Positions 6,143 through 14,490 of a stretch of 18,125 nt of DNA are shown here, one piece after another. A program made the translations under genes and the position numbers. The notes under the pieces were generated by a model that ran no database searches, was not told the origin of the DNA, and worked only from the letters and a program-made list of their open reading frames with translations. The stretch comes from Burkholderiales bacterium UBA2459 (lineage in GTDB: Bacteria > Pseudomonadota > Gammaproteobacteria > Burkholderiales > Burkholderiaceae_E): the NCBI GenBank assembly GCA_002342365.1, contig DDPV01000011.1, forward strand, positions 29,811-47,935, read 5' to 3'. The first letter of the stretch is position 1, and every line of letters starts with the position of its first letter.

Positions 6143-7540
6143 ATGATGGATAGCCGACACAATGAACTTTTCGTTCTTGACGCAGAGCAAGCGGTCAAGG
6201 AGATCGCGCAGTTTGGTTCCGGCCAGACCGAACTGCAGACGCGGCGGGTCATTGCAACGGTCGACTACCTCGACAGCGTGCTTCAATCGGTTGGGCTCAC
6301 CCGCCACGCAAGCTTTTGCCGAGAGTTTGCTAAAGCGTTTCCGGCACTTGATGAAGGGCAGGGAAGGCGGCTAGCCCGCGATTTCGTTGCACTCGCACAA
6401 GCGCAATTTGAAGCGATTCGAGCTCAAGATAGCTTACCTGATGATCAAGAAGCCTTGGGACGACTCCTTGCGAAACTGCCACAGCCACGAGGCAACGAGC
6501 CAGCAGCGAGTGTTCTTCCAAATGGGCGCTTTTTTCAAGACGCTGCCCGTGCAATTGCTGCAGTCGATGAGCTTGCCCATCGGATTCAAGCTGGACTTGA
6601 GCGCTCGAAGCTTGACGATACGGTTTTGCTTGGGGGCGAACGCTCAGCGCTGTCCGATGCATCGATGCAAACCGTTGAGGAATCCGCTGACGTCGCACTG
6701 GGGCACAGTCCATCGACGATTGAGGCCCTTGAGCCGCTTGCCTCAGATCAGCCGTTTCCGCATGAGCTTGTCGCTGCTGAGTCGAAGCGGACACTTGACT
6801 GCGACGACGCAGCTGAGACAAGCGAAGCGCTTTACTCGGGGGCAAAAATCGATCAAGCATTTCGCAGGGCACTCAAGTTGACCGATTCTGGGCCCTGGCT
6901 CACAGGAGTTGGCGCCTTGCTGGAATCAGTCGACGATCTTGATCACCTGCCGCTATCTTTGATCACCACAACCCACTTCACCTGGGCCGCCGGAGCGACG
7001 ATCAGGGTCCAGGCTCAACTGGTTCTCGCCTTGGCACAAGCGATGCGTCATCAAAGACTTCAAGGCATGGGCGACGCCATTTTGGTCGCTCACACGCTGA
7101 TTCTCGCAGTGCAACTCGAGTCCCCCGTGCCATCCGAGCCCTTTGCAAAGTTGGCGGGCCACTTTGGGGGCCGACTGGAATCTGACTTGGAAGCCTTGCG
7201 CATGCGATTCGTGATTCCGGCTTCGGCGCGGCTGCTTCGCATCGTTCCGCTTGTTGTTGAAGGACGATGGGTCGCTGTTCCCTGGGCGCAATTCCTTAAT
7301 GCAGAGCTTGAGCAGGCTGCCAATCCGTTAAACCTGCGGCAGCACGCGCTGGATCAGTCCGCAAGCCGGTTGTCGGTACGGTTGTGTATTGGCGATGAGG
7401 CTGACCGCATGATTTCGACCGAAATGGGCCAGGTGTCGGTGGGTGTGCGCTTCGAGATACCGCAACATCTTCGGCGCAGAGAGCGCTACCGTGGGATCGT
7501 TTTAACGCCCGATGGGCTCCATTTCCCGGTTTATGGTTGA
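6143..7540 (+). CDS. CheA-like protein lacking kinase residues (pseudokinase)
   Basis: The 465-residue protein has a helical N-terminal region without the HPt histidine motif (1-150), an acidic linker (about 155-235), and a C-terminal half resembling CheA/ChpA. Residues 282-361 follow the outline of an HATPase domain: LALAQAMRHQ at the N-box, a strand ending ESPVP (326-330) where D-x-G-x-G belongs, and LAGHFGGRLESD...MRFVIPAS (337-361) matching the last strands of the fold. From 362 to 465 a CheW-like P5 regulatory domain is recognisable: LLRIVPLVVEGRWVAVPWAQF, ending with RYRGIVLTPDGLHFPV, like the 'G-tIlpDG' end of CheA. The Mg-binding Asn is Gln299 and the two glycines of the G1 box are prolines, so ATP use is unlikely. 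It lies 15 bases after the receptor-like gene and overlaps flgA by 8 bases. Confidence 0.75.
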   Translation: MMDSRHNELFVLDAEQAVKEIAQFGSGQTELQTRRVIATVDYLDSVLQSVGLTRHASFCREFAKAFPALDEGQGRRLARDFVALAQAQFEAIRAQDSLPDDQEALGRLLAKLPQPRGNEPAASVLPNGRFFQDAARAIAAVDELAHRIQAGLERSKLDDTVLLGGERSALSDASMQTVEESADVALGHSPSTIEALEPLASDQPFPHELVAAESKRTLDCDDAAETSEALYSGAKIDQAFRRALKLTDSGPWLTGVGALLESVDDLDHLPLSLITTTHFTWAAGATIRVQAQLVLALAQAMRHQRLQGMGDAILVAHTLILAVQLESPVPSEPFAKLAGHFGGRLESDLEALRMRFVIPASARLLRIVPLVVEGRWVAVPWAQFLNAELEQAANPLNLRQHALDQSASRLSVRLCIGDEADRMISTEMGQVSVGVRFEIPQHLRRRERYRGIVLTPDGLHFPVYG

Positions 7541-8261
7541 TCAGCGATTGATCAACGAACTCACGAACGCGCGTATCCTGTTGCATATCGCATGGCTGAT
7601 TGTTTTCCTTGCATCTTGGAGTCCTTGTTGGGATGTGCATGCACAAACGAAGTCACAAGTCTGGGAGTCGGCGATTGAACGCGCAATCGGCGAACAGTCG
7701 CCACTTGCCGGACATCCATTTGAGATTGCCTGGCCAGCGACAAGACCAAACTGGCCCGATTGCCAAGATCCGAAAGTGCAGCTTAGCAATTTGGCCAAAC
7801 CGGTTGGACGGATCTATGTGAGCCTGCGCTGCGATTCACCGCGTTGGCTTGGCTCGATTCAGCCCACTGTTAGCGCTCGAAAGCGTTACCTCGCGGCGGT
7901 TCGACCCCTTTCACTCGGTTCAATTGTGAGCGAGTCCGATCTGATGATCCTCGAAGCTGACTGGTCCTCTTTACCGGAGGATGTGCTTTCCGACCCCGAG
8001 CAGGCAATCGGCCGGACGATTTCCCGCACCGTACTTGCTGGCCAGGCGATCGGGCTAAATTTCCTTCGCCAAACAGCCGTTATTAGACAAGGAGAGCGGG
8101 TGCGTGTGCAAATGGTAGGCCTTAATTTCACGGTGGGTGGTGAAGCGGTGGCTATCCAGCAAGGGGCGGTCGGCGAAGCGATCAGGGTGAAAATGGCAAG
8201 CGGGCAAGTGGTCAGCGCCACTGTCATTCGATCGGGCTTGGTTGAAATCCGGATCGATTGA
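7533..8261 (+). CDS. flgA: FlgA, P-ring assembly chaperone
   Basis: FlgA is a periplasmic chaperone needed to polymerise FlgI into the flagellar P ring. The 242-residue product begins with a signal peptide (hydrophobic segment about 15-30, cleavage probably after DVHA, residue 37). Cys77 and Cys100 are placed like the disulphide pair of FlgA. A SAF-type domain lies at about 122-181 (AVRPLSLGSIVSESDLMILEADW) and the C-terminal beta-domain includes GERVRVQMVGLNF and GEAIRVKMASGQVVSATV. The ATG at 7533 gives a proper signal peptide; an in-frame ATG at 7512 would add seven residues. It overlaps the CheA-like gene by 8 bases, tying that cluster to flagellar assembly. No flgB is adjacent, although flgA often lies next to flgB. 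Confidence 0.95.
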   Translation: MVDQRLINELTNARILLHIAWLIVFLASWSPCWDVHAQTKSQVWESAIERAIGEQSPLAGHPFEIAWPATRPNWPDCQDPKVQLSNLAKPVGRIYVSLRCDSPRWLGSIQPTVSARKRYLAAVRPLSLGSIVSESDLMILEADWSSLPEDVLSDPEQAIGRTISRTVLAGQAIGLNFLRQTAVIRQGERVRVQMVGLNFTVGGEAVAIQQGAVGEAIRVKMASGQVVSATVIRSGLVEIRID

Positions 8262-8306
8262 AGGCTTAAATGGGTTGTTGTTTCGCGTTTGGGTTTGGGG
8301 GTGTTT

Positions 8307-8687
8307 ATGGGAATTCAATCAAGCTTGGTCGGTGGTTCAGAACTGAATAGAGTTCAGTCTGCTGAAACGAGCCGTGCACAAGCGATGGACATTGCGAAAC
8401 AGGCGGGCATCGCTCAGGCAACAGCAAAAGCGGTGCACGATGCTTTAGCAAAAACAGCCCTCAGTTCGTCGGCACCTCAGCCTTCTGCCCAGGTTTCGGT
8501 CGACGCTGGAAAGATTGCGCGTCTGTCGGGCGCCGAAAAACCGCAGGAGTCCGGAAAGCTTGACACAGCAAAGCTTGATGCGCTCAAAGCAAAGATCGAA
8601 GATGGTTCGTTCGAGTTTGACTACGGCACGATTGCCTCACAATTGGTCGCGCAGGCGGTCCAGCAACGCGGTTTGCGACGTGGCTAG
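8307..8687 (+). CDS. flgM: FlgM, anti-sigma-28 factor
   Basis: FlgM binds FliA (sigma-28) in the cytoplasm and is exported through the finished hook-basal body, which releases FliA to transcribe late genes. The 126-residue product has a disordered N-terminal half and a conserved C-terminal sigma-binding helix region, LDALKAKIEDGSFEFDYGTIASQLVAQAV (about 90-118). The ATG at 8307 is preferred because GGGGGTG lies seven bases upstream; an upstream in-frame TTG at 8289 has no such support. It lies 45 bases after flgA and 42 bases before flgN, the usual flgA-flgM-flgN arrangement of beta- and gammaproteobacteria. Confidence 0.93.
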   Translation: MGIQSSLVGGSELNRVQSAETSRAQAMDIAKQAGIAQATAKAVHDALAKTALSSSAPQPSAQVSVDAGKIARLSGAEKPQESGKLDTAKLDALKAKIEDGSFEFDYGTIASQLVAQAVQQRGLRRG

Positions 8688-8729
8688 CACGACGGGAGTT
8701 GTCCAGACAGTCTTCATACCGAGCGCGAC

Positions 8730-9134
8730 TTGACGAACGATAATCCACTCAATCAACGCGCGTTAAACTTGGCTGAGGCGCTTGTTGGTGCGCTTTCCAA
8801 GCAGCGACAAGCATTGGCAGCCAGTGACTGGACCGCGCTTTCGGAGGCGGTTCCTCAACTCCAAGAAGCGGTTTATTCAATTTCCGGGTTTCCTGGCGGA
8901 ATTGAAGGCTTACGCGAAGAATTGTCAAGCCTCTCGGCTGGAGAACGGAATCAGCTTGAGCAGTGGTTCGCGGCCGCGGCCGTCGACCGAAAGACGGCAT
9001 CCGAATTGATCAAAATCAATCTCCAACGGTTCAACGCTTTGAAGAGTTTCCACGCAGTAAGCGCAAGCGACGATACCTATGGCCTTGATTCGTTGGCTCC
9101 TCGGCCGGGCCTGAAGGTCTCGACCCACGTTTAA
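8730..9134 (+). CDS. flgN: FlgN-like export chaperone for hook-junction proteins
   Basis: The 134-residue acidic, helical protein has the size and position of FlgN, the cytoplasmic chaperone for FlgK and FlgL. The helix at about 10-48 (LNLAEALVGALSKQRQALAASDWTALSEAV) and later NLQRFNALKSFH (about 98-110) fit the FlgN coiled-coil pattern. The start is TTG at 8730: it is the first usable codon after the in-frame flgM stop at 8685-8687, and no ATG follows before the conserved region, but the ribosome site is weak. The two genes are in the same frame, separated by one stop and 42 bases. The assignment rests on both sequence and the adjacent flgM. Confidence 0.82.
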   Translation: MTNDNPLNQRALNLAEALVGALSKQRQALAASDWTALSEAVPQLQEAVYSISGFPGGIEGLREELSSLSAGERNQLEQWFAAAAVDRKTASELIKINLQRFNALKSFHAVSASDDTYGLDSLAPRPGLKVSTHV

Positions 9135-9138
9135 TGGT

Positions 9139-9168
9139 GATGCTCCGGGCCCAGCCGGAAGCGTCATC
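9139..9168. terminator. Hairpin between converging flgN and fliA
   Basis: An imperfect inverted repeat sits in the 71-base gap between the 3' ends of flgN and fliA. GATG (9139-9142) pairs with CATC (9165-9168), and TCCGG (9144-9148) pairs with CCGGA (9155-9159). Its place between convergent genes suggests a bidirectional terminator, but neither side has a T-run, so this is weak. Confidence 0.35.
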
Positions 9169-9205
9169 GGCTTAGTGTCAAGCCATAGAAACGCCCCTCC
9201 GACGC

Positions 9206-9916
9206 CTAAGCTTGCCGACTCTCTTCTTGCTCCTTTGCGAGCATCCCTCGAAGCCGGACAAGTGCCTGCGTGTGAAGCTGTGAAATCCGACCTGGAGTCA
9301 ATTCCATCACGTAGGCGACCTCACGAAAACTGAGATCTTGCTGGTAATGAAGCGCGAGCACGAGTCGTTCCCGCTCCGGAAGCTCTTTGAGTTTGTTTTC
9401 GATGCGCGCTGCGAGTTGTTTTTGGTCTAGCAATTTTGCTTGATCGGCGCTTTCATCGACAACATCAGGTAGTTCTTCGTCAACAATCGTGATGGTCATG
9501 CCTGAATCCAGGATCGCAAAATATTCGTCGATGCTGATACCGACGTGTGCTGCAATCTCACTGTCTTCCGGTGGTCTTCCTAAGGACTGTCTGAGTTCCT
9601 CGCTTGCTCGTTCAAGCTGGGTAATTTTGTCACGCACATGGCGAGGAATGACGTCATCTTCTCGAAGTGAGTCGTAAATTGATCCTCGTATCCTCGCCTT
9701 AGCGTAGGTTTCAAAGGACGCCCCAGGCTTCGGCTCATAACGATTGATCGCATCAAGCAAGCCCAACATGCCTTCTTGAATCAAGTCGTCGAGTTGGACG
9801 TTTCTTGGCAGTCTTGAGGCGACCTGCATCGCAATGCGGCGCACCATCGGTGCGTGCTGCTTGAGTTGTGCCTCAACATCATGAGTCTTCAAAGCGCCGT
9901 AGCCGCGACTTCGCAT
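9206..9916 (-). CDS. fliA: FliA, flagellar sigma-28 factor
   Basis: FliA directs RNA polymerase to late flagellar and chemotaxis promoters. The 236-residue product has the full family length. Region 2 includes DDLIQEGMLGLLDAINRYEP (43-62) and FETYAKARIRGSIYDSLRE (68-86), region 3 covers about 93-150, and region 4 ends with SFREVAYVMELTPGRISQLH (196-215), the helix-turn-helix that reads the -35 element. It is the last gene of the flhA-flhF-flhG-fliA run, seven bases after flhG, with only an A-rich weak ribosome site. Its inhibitor FlgM is encoded just across the convergent junction, so both halves of the late-gene switch are neighbours. Confidence 0.97.
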   Translation of the reverse strand: MRSRGYGALKTHDVEAQLKQHAPMVRRIAMQVASRLPRNVQLDDLIQEGMLGLLDAINRYEPKPGASFETYAKARIRGSIYDSLREDDVIPRHVRDKITQLERASEELRQSLGRPPEDSEIAAHVGISIDEYFAILDSGMTITIVDEELPDVVDESADQAKLLDQKQLAARIENKLKELPERERLVLALHYQQDLSFREVAYVMELTPGRISQLHTQALVRLRGMLAKEQEESRQA

Positions 9917-9923
9917 TGTTTTC

Positions 9924-10781
9924 TTATGCTTTGTCCGGGCTCAAGTCGGTATCGGCAAACTCATTGCCATGATCCTTCACGACGCCCTCCGGGAAAATTC
10001 GGCCGGCCATCATACGGTAGAGGCTTGCCGGCACCATCATTTCACCGTTATCGCTTCCATCGGAGGCGGCAAACTGCATTGCGCGCACCCAGCCCTCATG
10101 TTCCAGAGGTTGGTCCATCATCGCCAGTGCTTGCGCTTGAAGGGTATCGAAGGATTCTTGCCCTGATTCAGCCGATTCTCCCCCTACCGTCAGTACCGGA
10201 ATCGGAGAACCACCAAAGAGTACCGCTAGCTCATGAACCATATGGAGGCTCTTTTCGATCGCCGCCTCGCCGGTGCCTGAAATCAGGATGTGCTCCATGT
10301 CATCGGCAAAGAGTTGATGCGTGCCTCGGTGCGGGTCGGTACTTGCCACAATAACGACATCGATGTCGATGCCGGCTTTCTGAAGCCGCTCAGCCAGTGT
10401 GGGTGGCCGGGCTTTCTTGTCCTCTTTGGCGCGCCGTAGTTTGGTTGCCACGCAATACCAAAGCTTATCTCCCACCTGTTTGACGACTTTTTCGATCCCA
10501 ATCGAGCCTGCAAAAACCTGCCCTAAGTCGTAGCGGACCGGAAACGGTGTGCCACCAAGCAAGCTGCGGTTCGTGAGCGGTACCTCATCAACAAGCAAAA
10601 CGCGTTGGCCTGCACGACGCAATGCGTTTGCCGCGCCCAAAGCGACCATTACGGTTGGGTCTCCAGGCAAAGAACTGACGAGACACCAGACGCGGGCAAA
10701 GCCCTCACCAAACAATTGACGCAAACCAGCGGCCTGGTCGGTTTGGCCAAGTCCCGCGGTAGAAGCCTGATGATCGGTCAT
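9924..10781 (-). CDS. flhG: FlhG-like (MinD/ParA-related) protein with lost Walker A
   Basis: FlhG (FleN/YlxH) is a MinD-type ATPase that controls flagellar number and stimulates FlhF GTPase through an N-terminal DQAxxLR helix. Here DQAAGLR is intact at residues 15-21 of the 285-residue form. The strand that should carry the deviant Walker A (KGGVGKT) reads SSLPGDPTV (36-44), with no lysine, followed by the normal helix and VLLVDE, where MinD has D. The rest fits a Rossmann-like ATPase fold poorly (VVIVASTDPHRGTHQLFA). ATP binding is therefore doubtful while the FlhF-activating part is kept. The ATG at 10781 (GAAGAG upstream) is preferred; a GTG at 10844 would overlap flhF. It lies between flhF and fliA, the standard flhG place. 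Confidence 0.82.
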   Translation of the reverse strand: MTDHQASTAGLGQTDQAAGLRQLFGEGFARVWCLVSSLPGDPTVMVALGAANALRRAGQRVLLVDEVPLTNRSLLGGTPFPVRYDLGQVFAGSIGIEKVVKQVGDKLWYCVATKLRRAKEDKKARPPTLAERLQKAGIDIDVVIVASTDPHRGTHQLFADDMEHILISGTGEAAIEKSLHMVHELAVLFGGSPIPVLTVGGESAESGQESFDTLQAQALAMMDQPLEHEGWVRAMQFAASDGSDNGEMMVPASLYRMMAGRIFPEGVVKDHGNEFADTDLSPDKA

Positions 10782-10822
10782 GATGGCTCTTCGGAAAATA
10801 TTGGTGAGAGAACAATCACGGT

Positions 10823-12403
10823 CTAAGGCTTCCGCCGTGCCCACTCTGAGATGTTATCAGCAATCATCGCTGGAACCATTTCGTCGTTGGGCTCAAAATC
10901 GGAAGCATAGGCGCGGGGTTGAAGGGATCGGTGTGCAAGATAACCCGGATCAGCTACGTGCAAATCCTCAGGAACTTGTTGTCCGTTGCCGATAAACAAA
11001 AGCGGCAGGTCGTGGCGAATGAGACAGTCGACCGAGGGTGCAAGGCTCATCGCTTCGTCGATTTTCGTGATCACAGCAGCCTTGATGCCATTTTCGCGGC
11101 CCTGCGAGTGCGCCTGAATCACGTCTTGCATCGTTTGCAGACTGGTCGTTGCCGACATGACAAGCAAGCGCTGGGCTTGTTTGTAGCCTTCAGACAACAC
11201 TTTGAGTTGCTCGACCATTTTAACGTCGCGCTGTCCCATTCCAGCGGTGTCGATCAGAACGACATGAAACTTCTCGAGTTCCTGAATTCGGGTGGTCAGA
11301 TCTTCCGCGTCGCGAAGTGCGGTTACCGGTAAGCCCAAAATCTTGCCAAAGACGCGAAGTTGCTCGAGTGCGCCGATACGGTAGGTGTCGGTGGATAGCA
11401 GGGAAACCGATTTTCGACCAAATCGCATCACACAACGCGCGGCAATCTTGGCAACGGTCGTTGTCTTGCCCACACCGGTCGGTCCGATGAATGCAAAGAC
11501 GCCGCCGCTGTCAAAAAGCGTGACCGGGTCGATCGTGCGCATCCGGTTTGCAAGCGGTGATCGCAGGGTGCCGATAAGCGATGCGCCTTCGTCAACCTCA
11601 CCGACTTCTTCAAGGAGTGAGGTTGCAAGCGCGGGAGAAAAACCTGTAGCAAGCAGGCGCTTGAGCATTTCGGCACGCCCCGGAGAGACCCCCTTGAGCT
11701 GATTCCAGGTGTTACCGGCAATATGCGACTCGAGCAAGTGCTTCACTTCATTGACTTGGCCCATCAAGCGTTCGGCCAGTTCATTGAGTGCCGGGTTGGT
11801 TCCCGAGCCTGCTGGGTTGGGAGCGTCGGGAGCTTGCGCACGCGCCTGAGCACTCGCAATCGCGCTGGTCTCCTGAGATTCCGTTGTGGATCCGCGTTGT
11901 AAAGAGGCGCCTGTCTCTGATCTGAAATGCGCAGCAGCAACGTCGGGTGCAAACACCGGTGAACCGTCCAGATTACGCATCGGCCGGTCCGCAACGTCGG
12001 CAATAACAATTTTGTGATTGGCAGTTCGAATGGCGCTATCGGACTTTGGACGCAGTGCCTCGGGGCGGGGCGCACGATCGGCGCCTGCTGAAATCCCAAA
12101 GGCTGCGGCAGTCGTTTGTTCAGGAAAAGCCCGGTTGGCTGACGCTAGTCCCGGCTCGTTATCGAAGGATCTCAGCACCGGTTTGCTGACTTGCTGGGAT
12201 TGCACCAGGCTCTTTGCGGTTGCGCGCGGTGCGATCTCTTTGAACTGCTCTTGCGCCATTGCAATGATTTCGATGCCCTCTTCCACTTCTCGATTGGACA
12301 GCAAAATCGCATCCGGGCCGATCGCTTGCTTGACCATCGAAAGCGCCTCGGTAGCCGTGGCGGCCACGAATCGCCTTGGTCCGGATGTTGCAGAGCTTGC
12401 CAT
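10823..12403 (-). CDS. flhF: FlhF, SRP-type GTPase for flagellar placement
   Basis: FlhF is a membrane-associated GTPase of the SRP/FtsY class that sets where polar flagella are built. The 526-residue product starts with the typical RRFVAATATEALSMVKQAIGPDAILLSNR. A long low-complexity B domain (about 55-205) is followed by an N-type helical region and the G domain. P-loop GPTGVGKTTT is at about 307-316, STDTYRIGALEQL at 337-349, DTAG at 385-388 and TKID at 446-449, all intact. The ATG at 12403 overlaps the flhA stop as TGATG, indicating translational coupling; an earlier start at 12424 is less likely. flhG follows 41 bases downstream. Confidence 0.97.
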   Translation of the reverse strand: MASSATSGPRRFVAATATEALSMVKQAIGPDAILLSNREVEEGIEIIAMAQEQFKEIAPRATAKSLVQSQQVSKPVLRSFDNEPGLASANRAFPEQTTAAAFGISAGADRAPRPEALRPKSDSAIRTANHKIVIADVADRPMRNLDGSPVFAPDVAAAHFRSETGASLQRGSTTESQETSAIASAQARAQAPDAPNPAGSGTNPALNELAERLMGQVNEVKHLLESHIAGNTWNQLKGVSPGRAEMLKRLLATGFSPALATSLLEEVGEVDEGASLIGTLRSPLANRMRTIDPVTLFDSGGVFAFIGPTGVGKTTTVAKIAARCVMRFGRKSVSLLSTDTYRIGALEQLRVFGKILGLPVTALRDAEDLTTRIQELEKFHVVLIDTAGMGQRDVKMVEQLKVLSEGYKQAQRLLVMSATTSLQTMQDVIQAHSQGRENGIKAAVITKIDEAMSLAPSVDCLIRHDLPLLFIGNGQQVPEDLHVADPGYLAHRSLQPRAYASDFEPNDEMVPAMIADNISEWARRKP

Positions 12404-14490
12404 CAGGCTGCCTGTCTCGAACAAACGATGCGGTGAAACGCCAGATCAGCGTCGGTGGGCATTTCATTCATGCCGAGAACAATAGCCTGAGGCCTCGCTT
12501 TACGTGCAATACGCGACAGGGTTAACCGGTTTCGTGCTGACACAACGATCACGGGCGGCAGGCCAAGTCCTTCCATATCGTCGACCACTGCGGCGATTTC
12601 TTCTTCAAAAAAACGTACCAGCCCTGGTTCGATTGATCCCTCGGGTGCAGCCGCTAATGTGCCTACGGCCTGCTCGATGATGCGCTCGAAGTCCGGATGA
12701 ACGGCTGCGACTCTTATGGATGACGATTCGCCAAAGACCTCTTGCACAATCGTCCGCCTCAAAGCATAGCGCAGGGGCGCAAGCAGGCTTTGCGGCTGAG
12801 GATCCTTTCCTCCCAGGTCGGCCGCCACTTCGAGAACGCTTCGAAAATCGCGTACCGGCACGCCTTCTTCCAAAAGAAGCTGCAACAACTTTTGGACCAC
12901 CTGCAGGCTTACGACCTTGGGTACGGTGTCTTCGACCAGTTTGGGGAATCGCTCGCGGAAGTGATCCACCAAATCTTGCACCTCTTGGCGACCGAGAAGC
13001 TCATGGGCGTGCATTCGTACGATTTGGTCAAGATGGGTTGCCATGACCACCGAGGGCTCGACTACGGTATAGCCCTTGGCAATTGCGCTATCTTTGTCGC
13101 GCGGGAAAATCCACACGGCAGGCATTTTGAAGGTGGGATCCAGCACACGAATGCCGTCCATGGGTGCCGGATCCGTGACAGGTTCGATGGCCAGGAGCCG
13201 GTCGGGAAGAATCTGACCGCGTCCGACCTCCGCGCCGAAGATCAGGATTCGGTAGTTTTCAGGCGGTAACTGGAGATTGTCGCGAACATGGACTGAGGGA
13301 ATGAGAAAACCAACTTCAGCGACAAATTTCTTACGAATCGCTCGAATCCGCTTGATCACATCCGACTGATCGCCTGCATCGACAAGCCGAATCAGGCGAT
13401 AACCAAGTTCAAGCGAAAGCGGCTCGACCACGGGTACATCTTTCCAATTCACCTCATCGCTGGGCTTTTCGGCGATCGCTTGCGCTTTTGCGGCCTCGAC
13501 TTGCTGCTGCTTTGCCTTGCGCTGCAAGATGAAGCCAATCGCTCCAAAAGCCACTGCAAACAAAAGGAAAGCAAAATGAGGCATGCCCGGGATCACCCCA
13601 AGGATCGCCAAAATAATGGCGGCCAGATACAAGGGGTATGAGGAGGAACCTAATTGCGAAGCGAGCTGTTGACCAAAGTCCTCTTCGGTTGCAACACGCG
13701 TGACCACAATACCTGCAGCGGTCGAGACAATCAGTGCGGGCACCTGGGCAACCAGGCCGTCGCCGACCGCTAAGGTCGCATAGGTCTCGAGCGCCTTCAT
13801 GAAGGAAAGGTCGAATTGCATCATCCCTACAGCGACGCCGCCTAACAGGTTGATGATGAGGATGATGATGCCCGCAACCGCGTCGCCACGAACAAACTTT
13901 GACGCACCGTCCATCGAGCCGTAAAAATCCGCCTCCTGGGCAACCTCGGCGCGCCGCCTGCGCGCTTCGTCCTCACGAATCATGCCGGCGTTCAAATCCG
14001 CGTCAATGGCCATTTGCTTGCCCGGCATCGCATCGAGCGTGAATCGCGCCGACACTTCTGCCACACGGCCCGCGCCCTTGGTGATTACCACAAAGTTGAT
14101 GATGGTGACCACAATAAACACGATCACACCGACCACATAGTTACCGCCGACCAGCACCTGGGCAAATGACTCGATTACTTTTCCTGCGGCGTCCGGTCCG
14201 GTATGCCCTTGCATCAACACCACGCGGGTTGAGGCCACGTTAAGAGAAAGTCGCAGTAAGGTCACCACCAAAAGCAGAGTCGGGAACGCCACCATGTCCT
14301 TGAAGGATTTGATCTGGAGCGCAGTGAGCAGAATAATCATCGACGCGCCGATGTTGAAGGTGAACAAAATGTCCAACACAATCGGTGGCAACGGCAGGAG
14401 CATTAAGCCCAATACGACAAGCACCAGCAGCGGCGCAGCTGTCTGGGCGAGCGGTATTCTTGATAAAGCTGCTGCTACAGTGGCGCGCAT
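12403..14490 (-). CDS. flhA: FlhA, flagellar type III export gate protein
   Basis: FlhA is the inner-membrane component of the flagellar export gate. The cytoplasmic ring receives chaperone-substrate complexes such as those of FlgN. The 695-residue product has full family length, with about eight hydrophobic segments in the first 330 residues (first ones LLVLVVLGLMLLPLPPIVLDI and MIILLTALQI). The conserved FHIPEP-family loop is present (ITKGAGRVAEVSARFTLD, then MPGKQMAIDADLNAG), followed by a large cytoplasmic domain from about 340. It is the first gene of the flhA-flhF-flhG-fliA run. flhB, often its upstream neighbour, is absent here. The ATG at 14490 has no strong ribosome site. Confidence 0.98.
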   Translation of the reverse strand: MRATVAAALSRIPLAQTAAPLLVLVVLGLMLLPLPPIVLDILFTFNIGASMIILLTALQIKSFKDMVAFPTLLLVVTLLRLSLNVASTRVVLMQGHTGPDAAGKVIESFAQVLVGGNYVVGVIVFIVVTIINFVVITKGAGRVAEVSARFTLDAMPGKQMAIDADLNAGMIREDEARRRRAEVAQEADFYGSMDGASKFVRGDAVAGIIILIINLLGGVAVGMMQFDLSFMKALETYATLAVGDGLVAQVPALIVSTAAGIVVTRVATEEDFGQQLASQLGSSSYPLYLAAIILAILGVIPGMPHFAFLLFAVAFGAIGFILQRKAKQQQVEAAKAQAIAEKPSDEVNWKDVPVVEPLSLELGYRLIRLVDAGDQSDVIKRIRAIRKKFVAEVGFLIPSVHVRDNLQLPPENYRILIFGAEVGRGQILPDRLLAIEPVTDPAPMDGIRVLDPTFKMPAVWIFPRDKDSAIAKGYTVVEPSVVMATHLDQIVRMHAHELLGRQEVQDLVDHFRERFPKLVEDTVPKVVSLQVVQKLLQLLLEEGVPVRDFRSVLEVAADLGGKDPQPQSLLAPLRYALRRTIVQEVFGESSSIRVAAVHPDFERIIEQAVGTLAAAPEGSIEPGLVRFFEEEIAAVVDDMEGLGLPPVIVVSARNRLTLSRIARKARPQAIVLGMNEMPTDADLAFHRIVCSRQAA

